Shown here one piece after another: positions 1-7,133 of a DNA stretch of 33,862 nt. Each line of letters opens with the position of its first letter. Position 1 is the stretch's first letter. The notes beneath the pieces were generated by a model. The model ran no database searches. It saw only the letters and a program-made list of their open reading frames with translations, and had not been told where the DNA came from. The position numbers were made by a program, and so were the translations under genes. The stretch is taken from assembly GCF_000739655.1 (NCBI RefSeq), contig NZ_BATR01000156.1, positions 1 to 33,862 of the forward strand, written 5' to 3'. The DNA comes from Verrucomicrobium sp. BvORR106 (GTDB lineage: Bacteria; Verrucomicrobiota; Verrucomicrobiia; Verrucomicrobiales; Verrucomicrobiaceae).

Positions 1-2
1 CC

Positions 3-857
3 CTGGCAGAGGCCATGGATCAGACGATCCGCATCAACGAGGCCTATCAGCTTCTGCTCCGCCCTGCCGGGAAGCAAAAGCCGACTTCCGTGACTTCCCC
101 GAAGCTGACTTTGCCGGCAGCCCCCGTCCTCGCCGAGCCCAAAGTGGAGCAGGTCCCGCCGCGCATCCTTGGGCCCCGGCTCCGCTTGCCGCCGGCTCCC
201 GTGATCGCTGCCAGCCCCACCTTCACCCCTGTGGGACAGAGTCGGACCGGCTCTTCCTCGTCAGGCGTGTTATCCCCTCGCACCCCGGTCAGGACATCGT
301 CAGAGTTCGTCCCGTCCCCGCCGCCCACCACCGTGCGGACCGCGTCGTCGTCAGTTTCGGGACAGCCGTTCCGCCTGACGGTCCCCTGGATGGTCGGCAT
401 CGGTGGCGTGATCGCGCTAATGATCATCTGGAGCTTCACCCAGGCGGGAATCAGGAGCCGGATGCAGCGCAGCTTTTTCGGATCTGGCTCTTCCTCGTCG
501 GGTGACAGCCCATCCTTCTCCTCCACTCTGCCCCCCCGTCCCGCCCGTCTGCCCGCGCAATTCGAGGGGCTTTATCAGCAGGCGACGGTGGAAAACGACC
601 CCGTGGCGCAGCGCAAACTCGGTGACAACCTCCGGTACAGCGCCGCCTACGAGGAATCTGACCGCTCCCAATCCACGGCTTGGTACCGCATGGCAGCCAG
701 TCAGGGTGACACGGAAGCTCAACGACAGTTGGGAGATGCTTACCGATTCGGACTGGGCGTGGTGCCCGACATGGGGCAAGCCATCGCCTGGTATCAGAAA
801 GCTGCCTCCAACGGCGACTCAAAGGCCCGGGAGACGCTGAAGAAACTGACTCAATAG
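3..857 (+). CDS. J-domain (DnaJ-like) / Sel1-repeat membrane protein, 5' end outside window
   Basis: This is the 3' part of a gene, since the frame is open to the left edge and the first Met (position 15) is probably internal. The first visible residues, including IRINEAYQLL, match the end of a J domain, where an INEAY-type motif closes the fold; the HPD motif would lie upstream of the window. Then comes a Pro/Ser-rich linker (residues 20-120 counted from Met15), one hydrophobic segment (about 121-143) and two Sel1-like (TPR-type) repeats at the C-terminus with AWYRMAASQGDTEAQRQLG and AWYQKAASNGD. The likely role is a membrane-anchored co-chaperone or scaffold with Sel1 repeats for protein contacts. 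The J-domain call rests on a short stretch; the transmembrane and Sel1 calls are firmer. Confidence 0.72.
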   Translation: MAEAMDQTIRINEAYQLLLRPAGKQKPTSVTSPKLTLPAAPVLAEPKVEQVPPRILGPRLRLPPAPVIAASPTFTPVGQSRTGSSSSGVLSPRTPVRTSSEFVPSPPPTTVRTASSSVSGQPFRLTVPWMVGIGGVIALMIIWSFTQAGIRSRMQRSFFGSGSSSSGDSPSFSSTLPPRPARLPAQFEGLYQQATVENDPVAQRKLGDNLRYSAAYEESDRSQSTAWYRMAASQGDTEAQRQLGDAYRFGLGVVPDMGQAIAWYQKAASNGDSKARETLKKLTQ

Positions 858-898
858 GACCGGTGCCGTTGGCTTGACGGGAGTGCTAGCGTGGCCCG

Positions 899-1345
899 AT
901 GCGTTCCCGCCACGTTTTGAGCCGCTGTTTGGCCCGTCTACTCCCCGCCTTTGCCAGCCTGGCTATTCTGGCTGGCTGCGCGTCAAAGAAGGCGTGGCAG
1001 GCAGAAGGCGTCACGGAATTCCGGGTGCTGAACACCAATTCTGAAAAATGCGGCACCGTGAGTGATCCCGGGACGGTACGGGAGCTACTGGAGTGTTTTT
1101 CCCGGGCCACCCCCTCCCTGGATCCCAACGGCCTCAGCCGCCCCTGGACTCACAAGGTGGACATCGTGGGCACGAGCCCAGAGTGTGATCGGTGGCTCTA
1201 CTCCGACCGCACGGGCGAGTACGTCCTGCTCTCTGTGTACGGCACCACGGTGAAGAAGCTCACGCCGCCAGATCGCGAGCGGGTGAACGAATTGCTGCCG
1301 CGCAAAGTAGAAGATCCCTTCGCAGCCCTGCGCGCGGGCCAATAA
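899..1345 (+). CDS. Hypothetical lipoprotein
   Basis: A 148-residue protein with a basic N-terminus, a hydrophobic core and a lipobox ending LAGC (Cys at about residue 26), so it is probably exported and lipid-anchored. The mature part is about 120 residues and contains pairs such as FRVLNTNS and YVLLSVYGTTVKKL, typical of a small alpha/beta domain. I do not recognise the family. It begins 41 bp after the J-domain gene and ends 65 bp before the FAD oxidoreductase, so it could be cotranscribed with either. No Shine-Dalgarno sequence is evident, as for most genes here. Confidence 0.7.
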   Translation: MRSRHVLSRCLARLLPAFASLAILAGCASKKAWQAEGVTEFRVLNTNSEKCGTVSDPGTVRELLECFSRATPSLDPNGLSRPWTHKVDIVGTSPECDRWLYSDRTGEYVLLSVYGTTVKKLTPPDRERVNELLPRKVEDPFAALRAGQ

Positions 1346-1410
1346 TTCTTCCTTCCCCAGGTGTCCAAAAGCGGTGTGGAATGCCTTTATTCCTGCATTC
1401 ACGCCGCATC

Positions 1411-3051
1411 ATGAAACTCCTGCCGCTTCTATTGCTCGCACTGACCGTCCCTGGGGCGGTGCTCCCCACCCTTCACGCTGCTGCCGCCACCACGGAGGCG
1501 GACGTCATTGTTTACGGGGCCACCCCCGGCGGCTTCTGCGCCGCCATCGGGGCCGCCCGCGAAGGTGCCAAGGTGATACTCCTAGAACCGACCGCCCATG
1601 TCGGCGGGGTGAACACCGGGGGACTCAGCTTCAGTGACTCCAACCAGACTGTGCGCAGCACGCTGAAGGGTCTCTTTGAAGAATGGCACCTCCGGGTGGA
1701 AAAGGACTACAAAGACCGCGGCATCACCCTCAAGTACGATGTGATGGTGAAGGACCAGTCCGTTTGGACTTATGAACCCAGCGTCGCCGCCCGGGTCACC
1801 AACCAAATGCTGAAAGAGGCCGGGGTGCAGGTGCTGACCAAACGGCAGCTCGAGAAGGTCCATAAAGACGGGGCCGCCATCAGCGAGCTCGCCACCTCCG
1901 ACGGCACGTTCAAAGGCAAGACCTACATCGATGCCACCTACGAGGGCGACCTCATGGCAGCCGCAGGCGTGGCCTGGACCATTGGCCGCGAGGGCCGCAA
2001 GGCCTATGGCGAAAGCCTCGCCGGCAAACAGTACCCGAAGGCCAAGATGCCCATCTCCGGGCTCAACGACCAGGGCAAGCCCCTGCCTCTCATCACCACC
2101 ACCGATGCCGGCCCTGAGGACGAGGGCGACAACAATGTGATGGTGTACAGCTTCCGCCTCTGCCTTACCGGGAACCCCGCCAACCGGACGCCGTTTCCTG
2201 AACCGGCCAACTATGACCCCGCCCGGTTCGAGGTCGCACGACGCTACTTCCAGGCCACGAAGAATGCGCCCCTCCTCTGGGACCTGTATCCCCTGCCAGG
2301 TGAGAAGTTCGATGCCAACAACGGCATCGGCAAACAGCTCTCCATGGGCCTCGTCGGCGCCTGCAATGGCTGGAGCGAAGCCAGCCCGGCCGAGCGCGAG
2401 AAGATCTGGAAGGCCCACAAGCAGTACACGCTGGAGCTGTACAAATTCCTCACCACGGATCCCGCCGTGCCGGAGGCGCATCGCCGCCAACTGGCAGAGC
2501 TTGGACTTTGCAAAGACGAGTTCGCCGACTACGGCCACTGGTCACCCCAGCTCTATGTTCGTGAAGGCCGCCGCATGAAAGGGATCTACTTCCTCACCCA
2601 GGTCGACATCCAGGAGAAGCCCGGCAAGGAGGACGCCATCGCCGTATCTTCCTTCCCCATCGACTCCCATGACTGCCAGCGCGTGGCCCTGCCGGATGGT
2701 GGCGTCATCAATGAGGGCACCATTTTCCCGGTGCGTCTGGAAGGCCGTCGCCATGGCCCCGCCTTCCACATCCCCTACCGCAGCATCCTGCCGCAGAAGG
2801 CGGAGTGCACAAACCTCCTTGTGCCTGTGGCGCTGTCCTGCACCCACGTCGCGATTTCCTCGATCCGCGTGGAACCCACCTGGATGGCGATCGGCCATAG
2901 CGCCGGGGTGGCTGCCGCCCTGGTCGCCAAAAGCAACGCTTCGGCCCAGGATCTGCCATACGCCCAGCTGAAGGAACGCCTCGTGGCTCAGGGACAAGCA
3001 CTGGAACTTCCGGTGCTCCCCCCCTGCCTCCCAAGCCAGTACTTCCAGTGA
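1411..3051 (+). CDS. Secreted FAD-dependent oxidoreductase, catalytic part
   Basis: The chosen start gives a classic signal peptide (MKLLPLLLLALTVPGA, cleavage near AAA-T); an in-frame ATG at 1381 is the alternative. After it comes an FAD-binding Rossmann motif in the variant form VIVYGATPGGFCAAIGAA, then an acidic residue after VILLEP, and the family-typical HVGGVNTGGLS and IDATYEGDLMAAAG. This fits the FAD_oxidored (PF12831) group common in Planctomycetes and Verrucomicrobia, often annotated as xanthan lyase-like. Substrate is unknown; a role in polysaccharide breakdown is inferred from the family only. The frame ends in TGA at 3049-3051, just where the usual C-terminal domain should begin. 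That domain lies in the -1 frame (3048-3494), so the gene is split: see that entry and the findings. Confidence 0.88.
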   Translation: MKLLPLLLLALTVPGAVLPTLHAAAATTEADVIVYGATPGGFCAAIGAAREGAKVILLEPTAHVGGVNTGGLSFSDSNQTVRSTLKGLFEEWHLRVEKDYKDRGITLKYDVMVKDQSVWTYEPSVAARVTNQMLKEAGVQVLTKRQLEKVHKDGAAISELATSDGTFKGKTYIDATYEGDLMAAAGVAWTIGREGRKAYGESLAGKQYPKAKMPISGLNDQGKPLPLITTTDAGPEDEGDNNVMVYSFRLCLTGNPANRTPFPEPANYDPARFEVARRYFQATKNAPLLWDLYPLPGEKFDANNGIGKQLSMGLVGACNGWSEASPAEREKIWKAHKQYTLELYKFLTTDPAVPEAHRRQLAELGLCKDEFADYGHWSPQLYVREGRRMKGIYFLTQVDIQEKPGKEDAIAVSSFPIDSHDCQRVALPDGGVINEGTIFPVRLEGRRHGPAFHIPYRSILPQKAECTNLLVPVALSCTHVAISSIRVEPTWMAIGHSAGVAAALVAKSNASAQDLPYAQLKERLVAQGQALELPVLPPCLPSQYFQ

Positions 3052-3494
3052 GCCTCGATCCCGCGTCTCTGCCGGGCATCGTTCTTGATGATTCCCAGGC
3101 GCAGGTGACAGGAAACTGGGACCGCTCCAGCAACTTCAAACCCCATGTGGGCCAGGGTTACCTGCACGACGGCAGCCGTGGTGACGGCCTGTCCACCGCC
3201 ACGTTCAAGGTGAAAGTGCCCAAGGCCGGACGTTATGACCTGCGCATGGCCTACTCCCCGCACGCCACCCGGGCGGCCAAAGTCCCGGTGGTCATCAAGT
3301 CCGGCGGCAAGGAAACCAGCCTCACCGTGGACCAGACCAAGCCGCTGGACAGCGGCACCGCCTTCCGCAGCGTGGGTCAGGTGGATCTGGCTGGCGATGG
3401 CACTCAGGAGACGACCATCACCGTCTCCAACTCCGGCACGGAAGGCTTCGTCATCCTCGATGCCTTCCAGCTGGTCGAGATCGCCAAGCCGTAG
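3048..3494 (+). CDS. Golvesin/xanthan-lyase-like C-terminal domain, split from the FAD oxidoreductase
   Basis: 148 residues with the usual motifs of the C-terminal beta domain of these oxidoreductases: LPGIVLDDSQAQVTGNW at the start, then GYLHDG, ATFKVKVPKAGRYDLRMAYS and, at the end, FVILDAFQLVE. It has no signal peptide of its own, so it would be useless alone outside the cell. The nominal start GTG (3048) overlaps the TGA of the upstream frame by 4 bp. The frame is actually open back to the C-run at 3018-3024, so a -1 shift there joins both parts into one protein of about 690 residues. Either the gene is truly one protein with a slippage site, or it is a frameshift mutation, or a one-base error in a homopolymer. 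Confidence 0.75.
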   Translation: MSLDPASLPGIVLDDSQAQVTGNWDRSSNFKPHVGQGYLHDGSRGDGLSTATFKVKVPKAGRYDLRMAYSPHATRAAKVPVVIKSGGKETSLTVDQTKPLDSGTAFRSVGQVDLAGDGTQETTITVSNSGTEGFVILDAFQLVEIAKP

Positions 3495-3514
3495 GTTGTT
3501 CCATTCATAGGACG

Positions 3515-3537
3515 GAGGGAGTCTTTCGAGCTCCCTC
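3515..3537. terminator. Hairpin between convergent genes
   Basis: A 7-bp perfect stem (GAGGGAG at 3515-3521, CTCCCTC at 3531-3537) lies between the end of the FAD oxidoreductase tail and the end of the leftward marR gene. It could stop transcription from both sides, although neither side has a long T-run. Confidence 0.45.
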
Positions 3538-3542
3538 TGCTC

Positions 3543-3974
3543 CTATTCATCACTCAAAAGACCGAGGATCCGGCGCAGTTCCGGACCGATGCGGCGAAGC
3601 TGCTCGCGATGGACCGAAGCGAGCTTCCCCAGCAACTCCTCTCCCCTTTCCGTCAGGCGAATGAAGACCTGACGACGATCTTCCTCGGAAGGCTCCCGCG
3701 AGACCATTCCCTCCGCCACGAGACGGTCCACCAGGCCCACGGCACTGTGGTGCTGCACCTGCAGGCGCTCCGCCAGCTCGCCGATTTTCACCTGCTCACG
3801 GGACGGATATCCCTTGATGGCGAGCAGGGCCAGATATTGCTGCGGCGAGGTCCCCTCTGACTTGGCCGCCTCCTCGCTAAACCGCAGGAACTGCCTCAGG
3901 GAGAACCGGAAAGCAGCCAGCGTTTCATATTCGCGCTTGGAGAGTTTGAACGATGCCATGGAGTCTTGCACCAT
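3543..3974 (-). CDS. MarR-family transcriptional regulator
   Basis: 143 residues with the winged helix-turn-helix of MarR proteins: helix segment SPQQYLALLAIKG, recognition region KIGELAERLQVQHHSAVGLV, and the wing motif REPSEEDRRQVFIRLTERGEE, where the D-R-R pattern is diagnostic. Such proteins bind palindromes as dimers and usually release DNA on binding a small ligand. The gene is divergent from the CLC transporter gene across about 70 bp holding a perfect 25-bp palindrome, so it probably controls itself and the CLC cluster. A second start (MASFKLS, ATG at 3959) is equally possible; both lie close to the palindrome. Confidence 0.93.
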   Translation of the reverse strand: MVQDSMASFKLSKREYETLAAFRFSLRQFLRFSEEAAKSEGTSPQQYLALLAIKGYPSREQVKIGELAERLQVQHHSAVGLVDRLVAEGMVSREPSEEDRRQVFIRLTERGEELLGKLASVHREQLRRIGPELRRILGLLSDE

Positions 3975-4005
3975 GCAGTGCGGGCAGCTTTCATGCCAGC
4001 GTTAG

Positions 4006-4034
4006 TTGACATATATCGCATTACGATATATGTA
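4006..4034 (+). promoter_or_regulatory. MarR-type operator palindrome overlapping the clc promoter
   Basis: ACATATATCG (4009-4018) and CGATATATGT (4024-4033) form a perfect 10-bp inverted repeat around a 5-base centre. A consensus -35 box TTGACA (4006-4011) overlaps the left arm, and TATATG/TATGTA at 4027-4034 can act as -10. The clc start at 4044 is so near that the transcript would be nearly leaderless. Binding of MarR here would block the promoter. The sequence is seen; the binding is inferred from position and symmetry. Confidence 0.65.
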
Positions 4035-4043
4035 CAGCGCCCC

Positions 4044-5861
4044 ATGCCGACTGCCAGTCCCGCGCCCTCAGTTCAAGCCGCTGCGCCTTCCACCGCGCCC
4101 CCGCCCTCTCACCATCTAGCGGACTACCGCATTTCTTACCGGGTGCTCGTGTTGAGCGGTCTCGCTGTGGTCGCCGCCTGTGCCAGCAGCGTGGTCGCGA
4201 AGATCCTGGTCTGGCTCATCAATGGGATCACGAATCTCTGCTTTCACCTCACCTGGTCCGCGAGCGATACCACCCCGATCGGGCACCCTTGGGGAGCCTG
4301 GGTCATCGCCATCCCCGTCATTGGAGCGCTTATCATCGGCCTCATGGCCCGCTATGGCTCGGAGAAGATCCGCGGCCACGGCATCCCGGAGGCGCTGGAA
4401 GCGATTCTTTTGGGCCGCAGTCGCATCCAGCCCAAGGTTGCGATCCTCAAGCCCATCTCGGCCGCAATTTCCATCGGCACGGGTGGCCCGTTCGGCGCAG
4501 AAGGTCCCATCATCATGACCGGAGGGGCTCTGGGCTCGATCATCGCCCAGCAATTTCATCTCAGCGCCGCAGAGCGCAAGACCCTGCTCGTGGCGGGCTC
4601 CGCTGCAGGCATGACCGCGATCTTCGGCACGCCGGTGGCGGCAGTCCTGCTGGCGGTGGAGCTGCTGCTCTTTGAGTGGAAGCCGCGCAGCCTCATTCCT
4701 GTGGCCGTGGCCGCCGTGGTCGCCACGGTCCTGCGCCCCTACTTTCTCGGAGCTGGCCCGGTCTTCCCCGTCCCGGCCCACGCGGCCCTGAGCGGTGAGC
4801 AGATCGGTTATGCGAGCCTGCTCGGCATCCTGGTAGGTCTGGGTTCGGCCCTGGCCACCTCCATCGTCTATGCTGCGGAAGACGCCTTCAAGAAAGTGCC
4901 CGTGCACTGGATGTGGTGGCCCGCGATCGGCGCTGTGTTTGTGGGCATCGGCGGGCTCATCGAACCCCGTGTGCTGGGTGTGGGTTACGGTACCATCCAT
5001 CAACTGCTCCTCGGGGAACTCTCCGGGCGCACCCTGATCGGCCTGGCGCTGCTCAAGGCCATCGTTTGGGCCATCGCCCTGGGTTCCGGCACCTCTGGAG
5101 GCGTGCTGGCCCCATTGCTGATCCTGGGAGGTGCCATAGGTGCCTTCTTTGGCCAGTGGATCCCTGGCGGGGACCTGGGCCTGTGGGCTCTGGTCGGTCT
5201 GGCCGCCATGATGGGCGGCACCATGCGGGCTCCGCTGACTGCAATGATCTTTGCCGTGGAACTCACGCACGATTTCAACGTTATGCCCGCCTTGCTGGCC
5301 TCCAGCGTGGTCGCCTTCGCCATCACCGCCCTTTGGCTGCGGAGATCCATCCTCACGGAAAAGCTGGCCCGCCGCGGCCAGCACATCACCTGTGAATACA
5401 GCATCGATCCCTTCGAGCTCGCCAGGGTTCAAGATGTCATGGATTCACAGGTGCCCCTCGTGGCAGGAGTCACCAAGCTCCAGGATCTGGCCAGCCGCAT
5501 TGCCTCAGGAGAGAGCGTCCTGGCCGGGCACCAGGCCACCTTCATCGTGGATGATGAGCAGCGCCTCACCGGCATCGTCACGCGGGGCGACCTGCTGCGG
5601 GCCCTTCCGGATGCTGCGGAAAACTCCTCCCTCACCGTGGCAGAGGCAGGCTCCCGCACCCTGGTGGTGACCTATCCGGATGAGCCTCTTGCCGATGCAT
5701 TGAACCGCATGCTGACCCAGAACATCGGCCGCATGCCTGTGGTGGAGCGCAGTTGCCCAGACCGGGCCATCGGCTACCTCGGACGGTCCGCCATCCTCTC
5801 AGCCCGTCTCCGTCTGCATGAGGAGGAGCATGACCGTTCCAGCCACCGATCTTCCCGCTGA
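4044..5861 (+). CDS. CLC-family chloride channel / anion transporter with two CBS domains
   Basis: 605 residues from ATG 4044; the in-frame region upstream is the operator and is not coding. The multi-span membrane part has the CLC selectivity motifs: GHGIPEALEA (about 111-120), GTGGPFGAEGPI with the gating glutamate E153, and GTSGGVLAPLLILGGAIG in the second half. The C-terminus holds two CBS domains, starting VQDVMDSQVPLVAGV and LTVAEAGSRTLVV, which usually bind adenosine nucleotides and gate transport. Two key positions differ from E. coli ClcA: the anion-binding Ser (GSGIP) is His here, and the internal proton glutamate (E203) aligns with a Leu in VAAVLLAVELLLFEW. It may therefore not be a standard Cl-/H+ exchanger. 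First gene of the rightward membrane cluster. Confidence 0.93.
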   Translation: MPTASPAPSVQAAAPSTAPPPSHHLADYRISYRVLVLSGLAVVAACASSVVAKILVWLINGITNLCFHLTWSASDTTPIGHPWGAWVIAIPVIGALIIGLMARYGSEKIRGHGIPEALEAILLGRSRIQPKVAILKPISAAISIGTGGPFGAEGPIIMTGGALGSIIAQQFHLSAAERKTLLVAGSAAGMTAIFGTPVAAVLLAVELLLFEWKPRSLIPVAVAAVVATVLRPYFLGAGPVFPVPAHAALSGEQIGYASLLGILVGLGSALATSIVYAAEDAFKKVPVHWMWWPAIGAVFVGIGGLIEPRVLGVGYGTIHQLLLGELSGRTLIGLALLKAIVWAIALGSGTSGGVLAPLLILGGAIGAFFGQWIPGGDLGLWALVGLAAMMGGTMRAPLTAMIFAVELTHDFNVMPALLASSVVAFAITALWLRRSILTEKLARRGQHITCEYSIDPFELARVQDVMDSQVPLVAGVTKLQDLASRIASGESVLAGHQATFIVDDEQRLTGIVTRGDLLRALPDAAENSSLTVAEAGSRTLVVTYPDEPLADALNRMLTQNIGRMPVVERSCPDRAIGYLGRSAILSARLRLHEEEHDRSSHRSSR

Positions 5862-5923
5862 CATGCTCCCGCCCAGCCCTGCATTTCCCCTGATATCCCC
5901 TCCATCAAAACCGACATCATCCC

Positions 5924-6001
5924 ATGCTCATCCTCAAAGCTCTGATCATCAAGCTCGTCATTGCCACCGCCGCAGGCTGGACCATGCTGGCCCTTCTGTG
6001 A
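5924..6001 (+). CDS. Putative 25-residue hydrophobic membrane peptide
   Basis: A short frame from ATG 5924 encodes 25 residues: MLILKALIIKLVIATAAGW, then TMLALL. It is a single membrane helix with two lysines near the N-terminal end. It fills most of the gap between clc and the next membrane gene, and its TGA overlaps the GTG start of that gene (GTGA), which suggests translational coupling. No Shine-Dalgarno sequence is seen. It resembles small accessory membrane peptides in general form only; I know no family for it. It could also be chance, since only 25 codons are available. Confidence 0.42.
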   Translation: MLILKALIIKLVIATAAGWTMLALL

Positions 6002-6417
6002 ACGAAGCGTCCCCGCCGCGGTTTAGATACTGCCTGGATCCGCTCTTCCTCGTGGGCTGCACGGCCTATGCGTTGAACCTTTGGTTCATCAAACCGAGGA
6101 TCGATTTCGAGTTCATCCAGTATCACTTCAACGACTTGTGGGTCATTCCGTGTGCGCTGCCTCCCGTGTTGTGGCTCCATCGTCTGCTGGCATTGCGTCC
6201 GGCCCAGGCGCTGCCAACTCCAGGGGAGATCACCTTCCATCTCGTCCTGTGGTCGGTGTTCTGTGAATACATTGGTCCCCGTTATTTTATGCCCCAAAGC
6301 GGGGCTGACTGGCGCGATGTCACAGCGTACACTTTCGGTGCCCTGGTCGCCGCCCTGTGGTGGCACCGCCATCGCTGGCTTCCCCACGCAAGACGGCTGA
6401 GACTCCATGAGCTTTGA
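5998..6417 (+). CDS. Small membrane protein, four predicted helices
   Basis: 139 residues from GTG 5998. The frame is open further left, but that stretch is Pro/His-rich, overlaps clc out of frame and looks non-coding, so the GTG coupled to the preceding stop is preferred. Hydrophobic segments begin at about LDPLFLVGCTAYALN, LWVIPCALPPVLWLH, FHLVLWSVFCEYIG and VTAYTFGALVAALWW. Acidic and aromatic residues next to helices (ND before LWVIP; DWRDVTAY) recall small VanZ-like or Bacteroidetes four-helix proteins, but I cannot assign a family. It overlaps the methyltransferase start by 11 bp, so it belongs to the clc cluster. Confidence 0.68.
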   Translation: MNEASPPRFRYCLDPLFLVGCTAYALNLWFIKPRIDFEFIQYHFNDLWVIPCALPPVLWLHRLLALRPAQALPTPGEITFHLVLWSVFCEYIGPRYFMPQSGADWRDVTAYTFGALVAALWWHRHRWLPHARRLRLHEL

Positions 6418-7075
6418 CATCCTTGCCCCGGTTTACCGCTGGATGGAACTCCTCCTGGCGGGCCGCAAGCTCCACCGCTGCCGGTGCGCCTTCTTGGAAG
6501 AGGTGCCCCCTCCCCGGCATGTCCTCATGCTGGGTGAAGGTCATGGCCGGTTTCTCGTGGAAGTCCTGAAAAAGTTTCCTGATACCCAAGTCACTTTTCT
6601 GGATGCCAGTGCCGGGATGATCACTCAGGCCCGAAAAGCGCTGCAACGCCATGGGCTGGTGCCGGACCGGGTCACCTTCATCCAGATGGATGTCCTGGCG
6701 TGGGAGCCGCCCCACCAGGTGTACGATCTGATCGTCACCCACTTTTTCCTGGACTGCTTCCGCCCGGAGCATCTCCAGCAACTCATCCCTGCCATCGCCT
6801 CCTCAGGCACGCCGTCAGCACGCTGGCTGGTGGCGGATTTTCAGGAAGCCCCCGCCGGCTGGCAGCGTCTCCGCAGCCGTCTCATCCTGCGCTTGATGTA
6901 CTGGTTCTTCCGCACCGTCACACGGCTCCCCGCCCGAAGCCTGACCTGTCCCGATCCGTTGCTCCGCCAAGCCGGCCTCCACCTTCAGGGTGAGCAGGTG
7001 TTTGAGTGGGGCCTGCTCCGCAGTGCCTGCTGGAGCCTGGCACCCGACTGCGGAACAAAATCATCCGCCGCCTGA
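6407..7075 (+). CDS. Class I SAM-dependent methyltransferase
   Basis: 222 residues with a Rossmann-type SAM-binding core: motif I VLMLGEGHGRFL (39-50), the acidic residue after strand 2 in VTFLDAS (D66), QMDVL (D95) and strand 4 YDLIVTHFFLDCF (106-118). The N-terminus, FDILAPVYRWME, is typical of the UbiE/ubiquinone-type branch (APVYD/R motif). A hydrophobic stretch, LRLMYWFFRTVTRL, near residue 165 may lie on the membrane. The methyl acceptor is unknown. It overlaps the gene before it and lies 58 bp before the HPP gene, so it is translated with the membrane cluster. Confidence 0.85.
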   Translation: MSFDILAPVYRWMELLLAGRKLHRCRCAFLEEVPPPRHVLMLGEGHGRFLVEVLKKFPDTQVTFLDASAGMITQARKALQRHGLVPDRVTFIQMDVLAWEPPHQVYDLIVTHFFLDCFRPEHLQQLIPAIASSGTPSARWLVADFQEAPAGWQRLRSRLILRLMYWFFRTVTRLPARSLTCPDPLLRQAGLHLQGEQVFEWGLLRSACWSLAPDCGTKSSAA

Positions 7076-7133
7076 GCCGCACGAACGGCCGCCCTCGCGC
7101 TCTCATTCAGCAGCCATCTCCCCCTCCCTTCTC

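Noticed and set aside
4116-5432. 438-residue frame on the minus strand across clc
   Set aside because: It is a shadow of the CLC gene, whose motifs are clear on the plus strand; the minus-strand protein is low-complexity Gly/Asp/His-rich.
5818-5997. Upstream extension of the four-helix membrane protein gene
   Set aside because: Pro/Ser/His-rich translation, overlaps the end of clc and the small peptide frame; the GTG at 5998 gives a sensible membrane protein.
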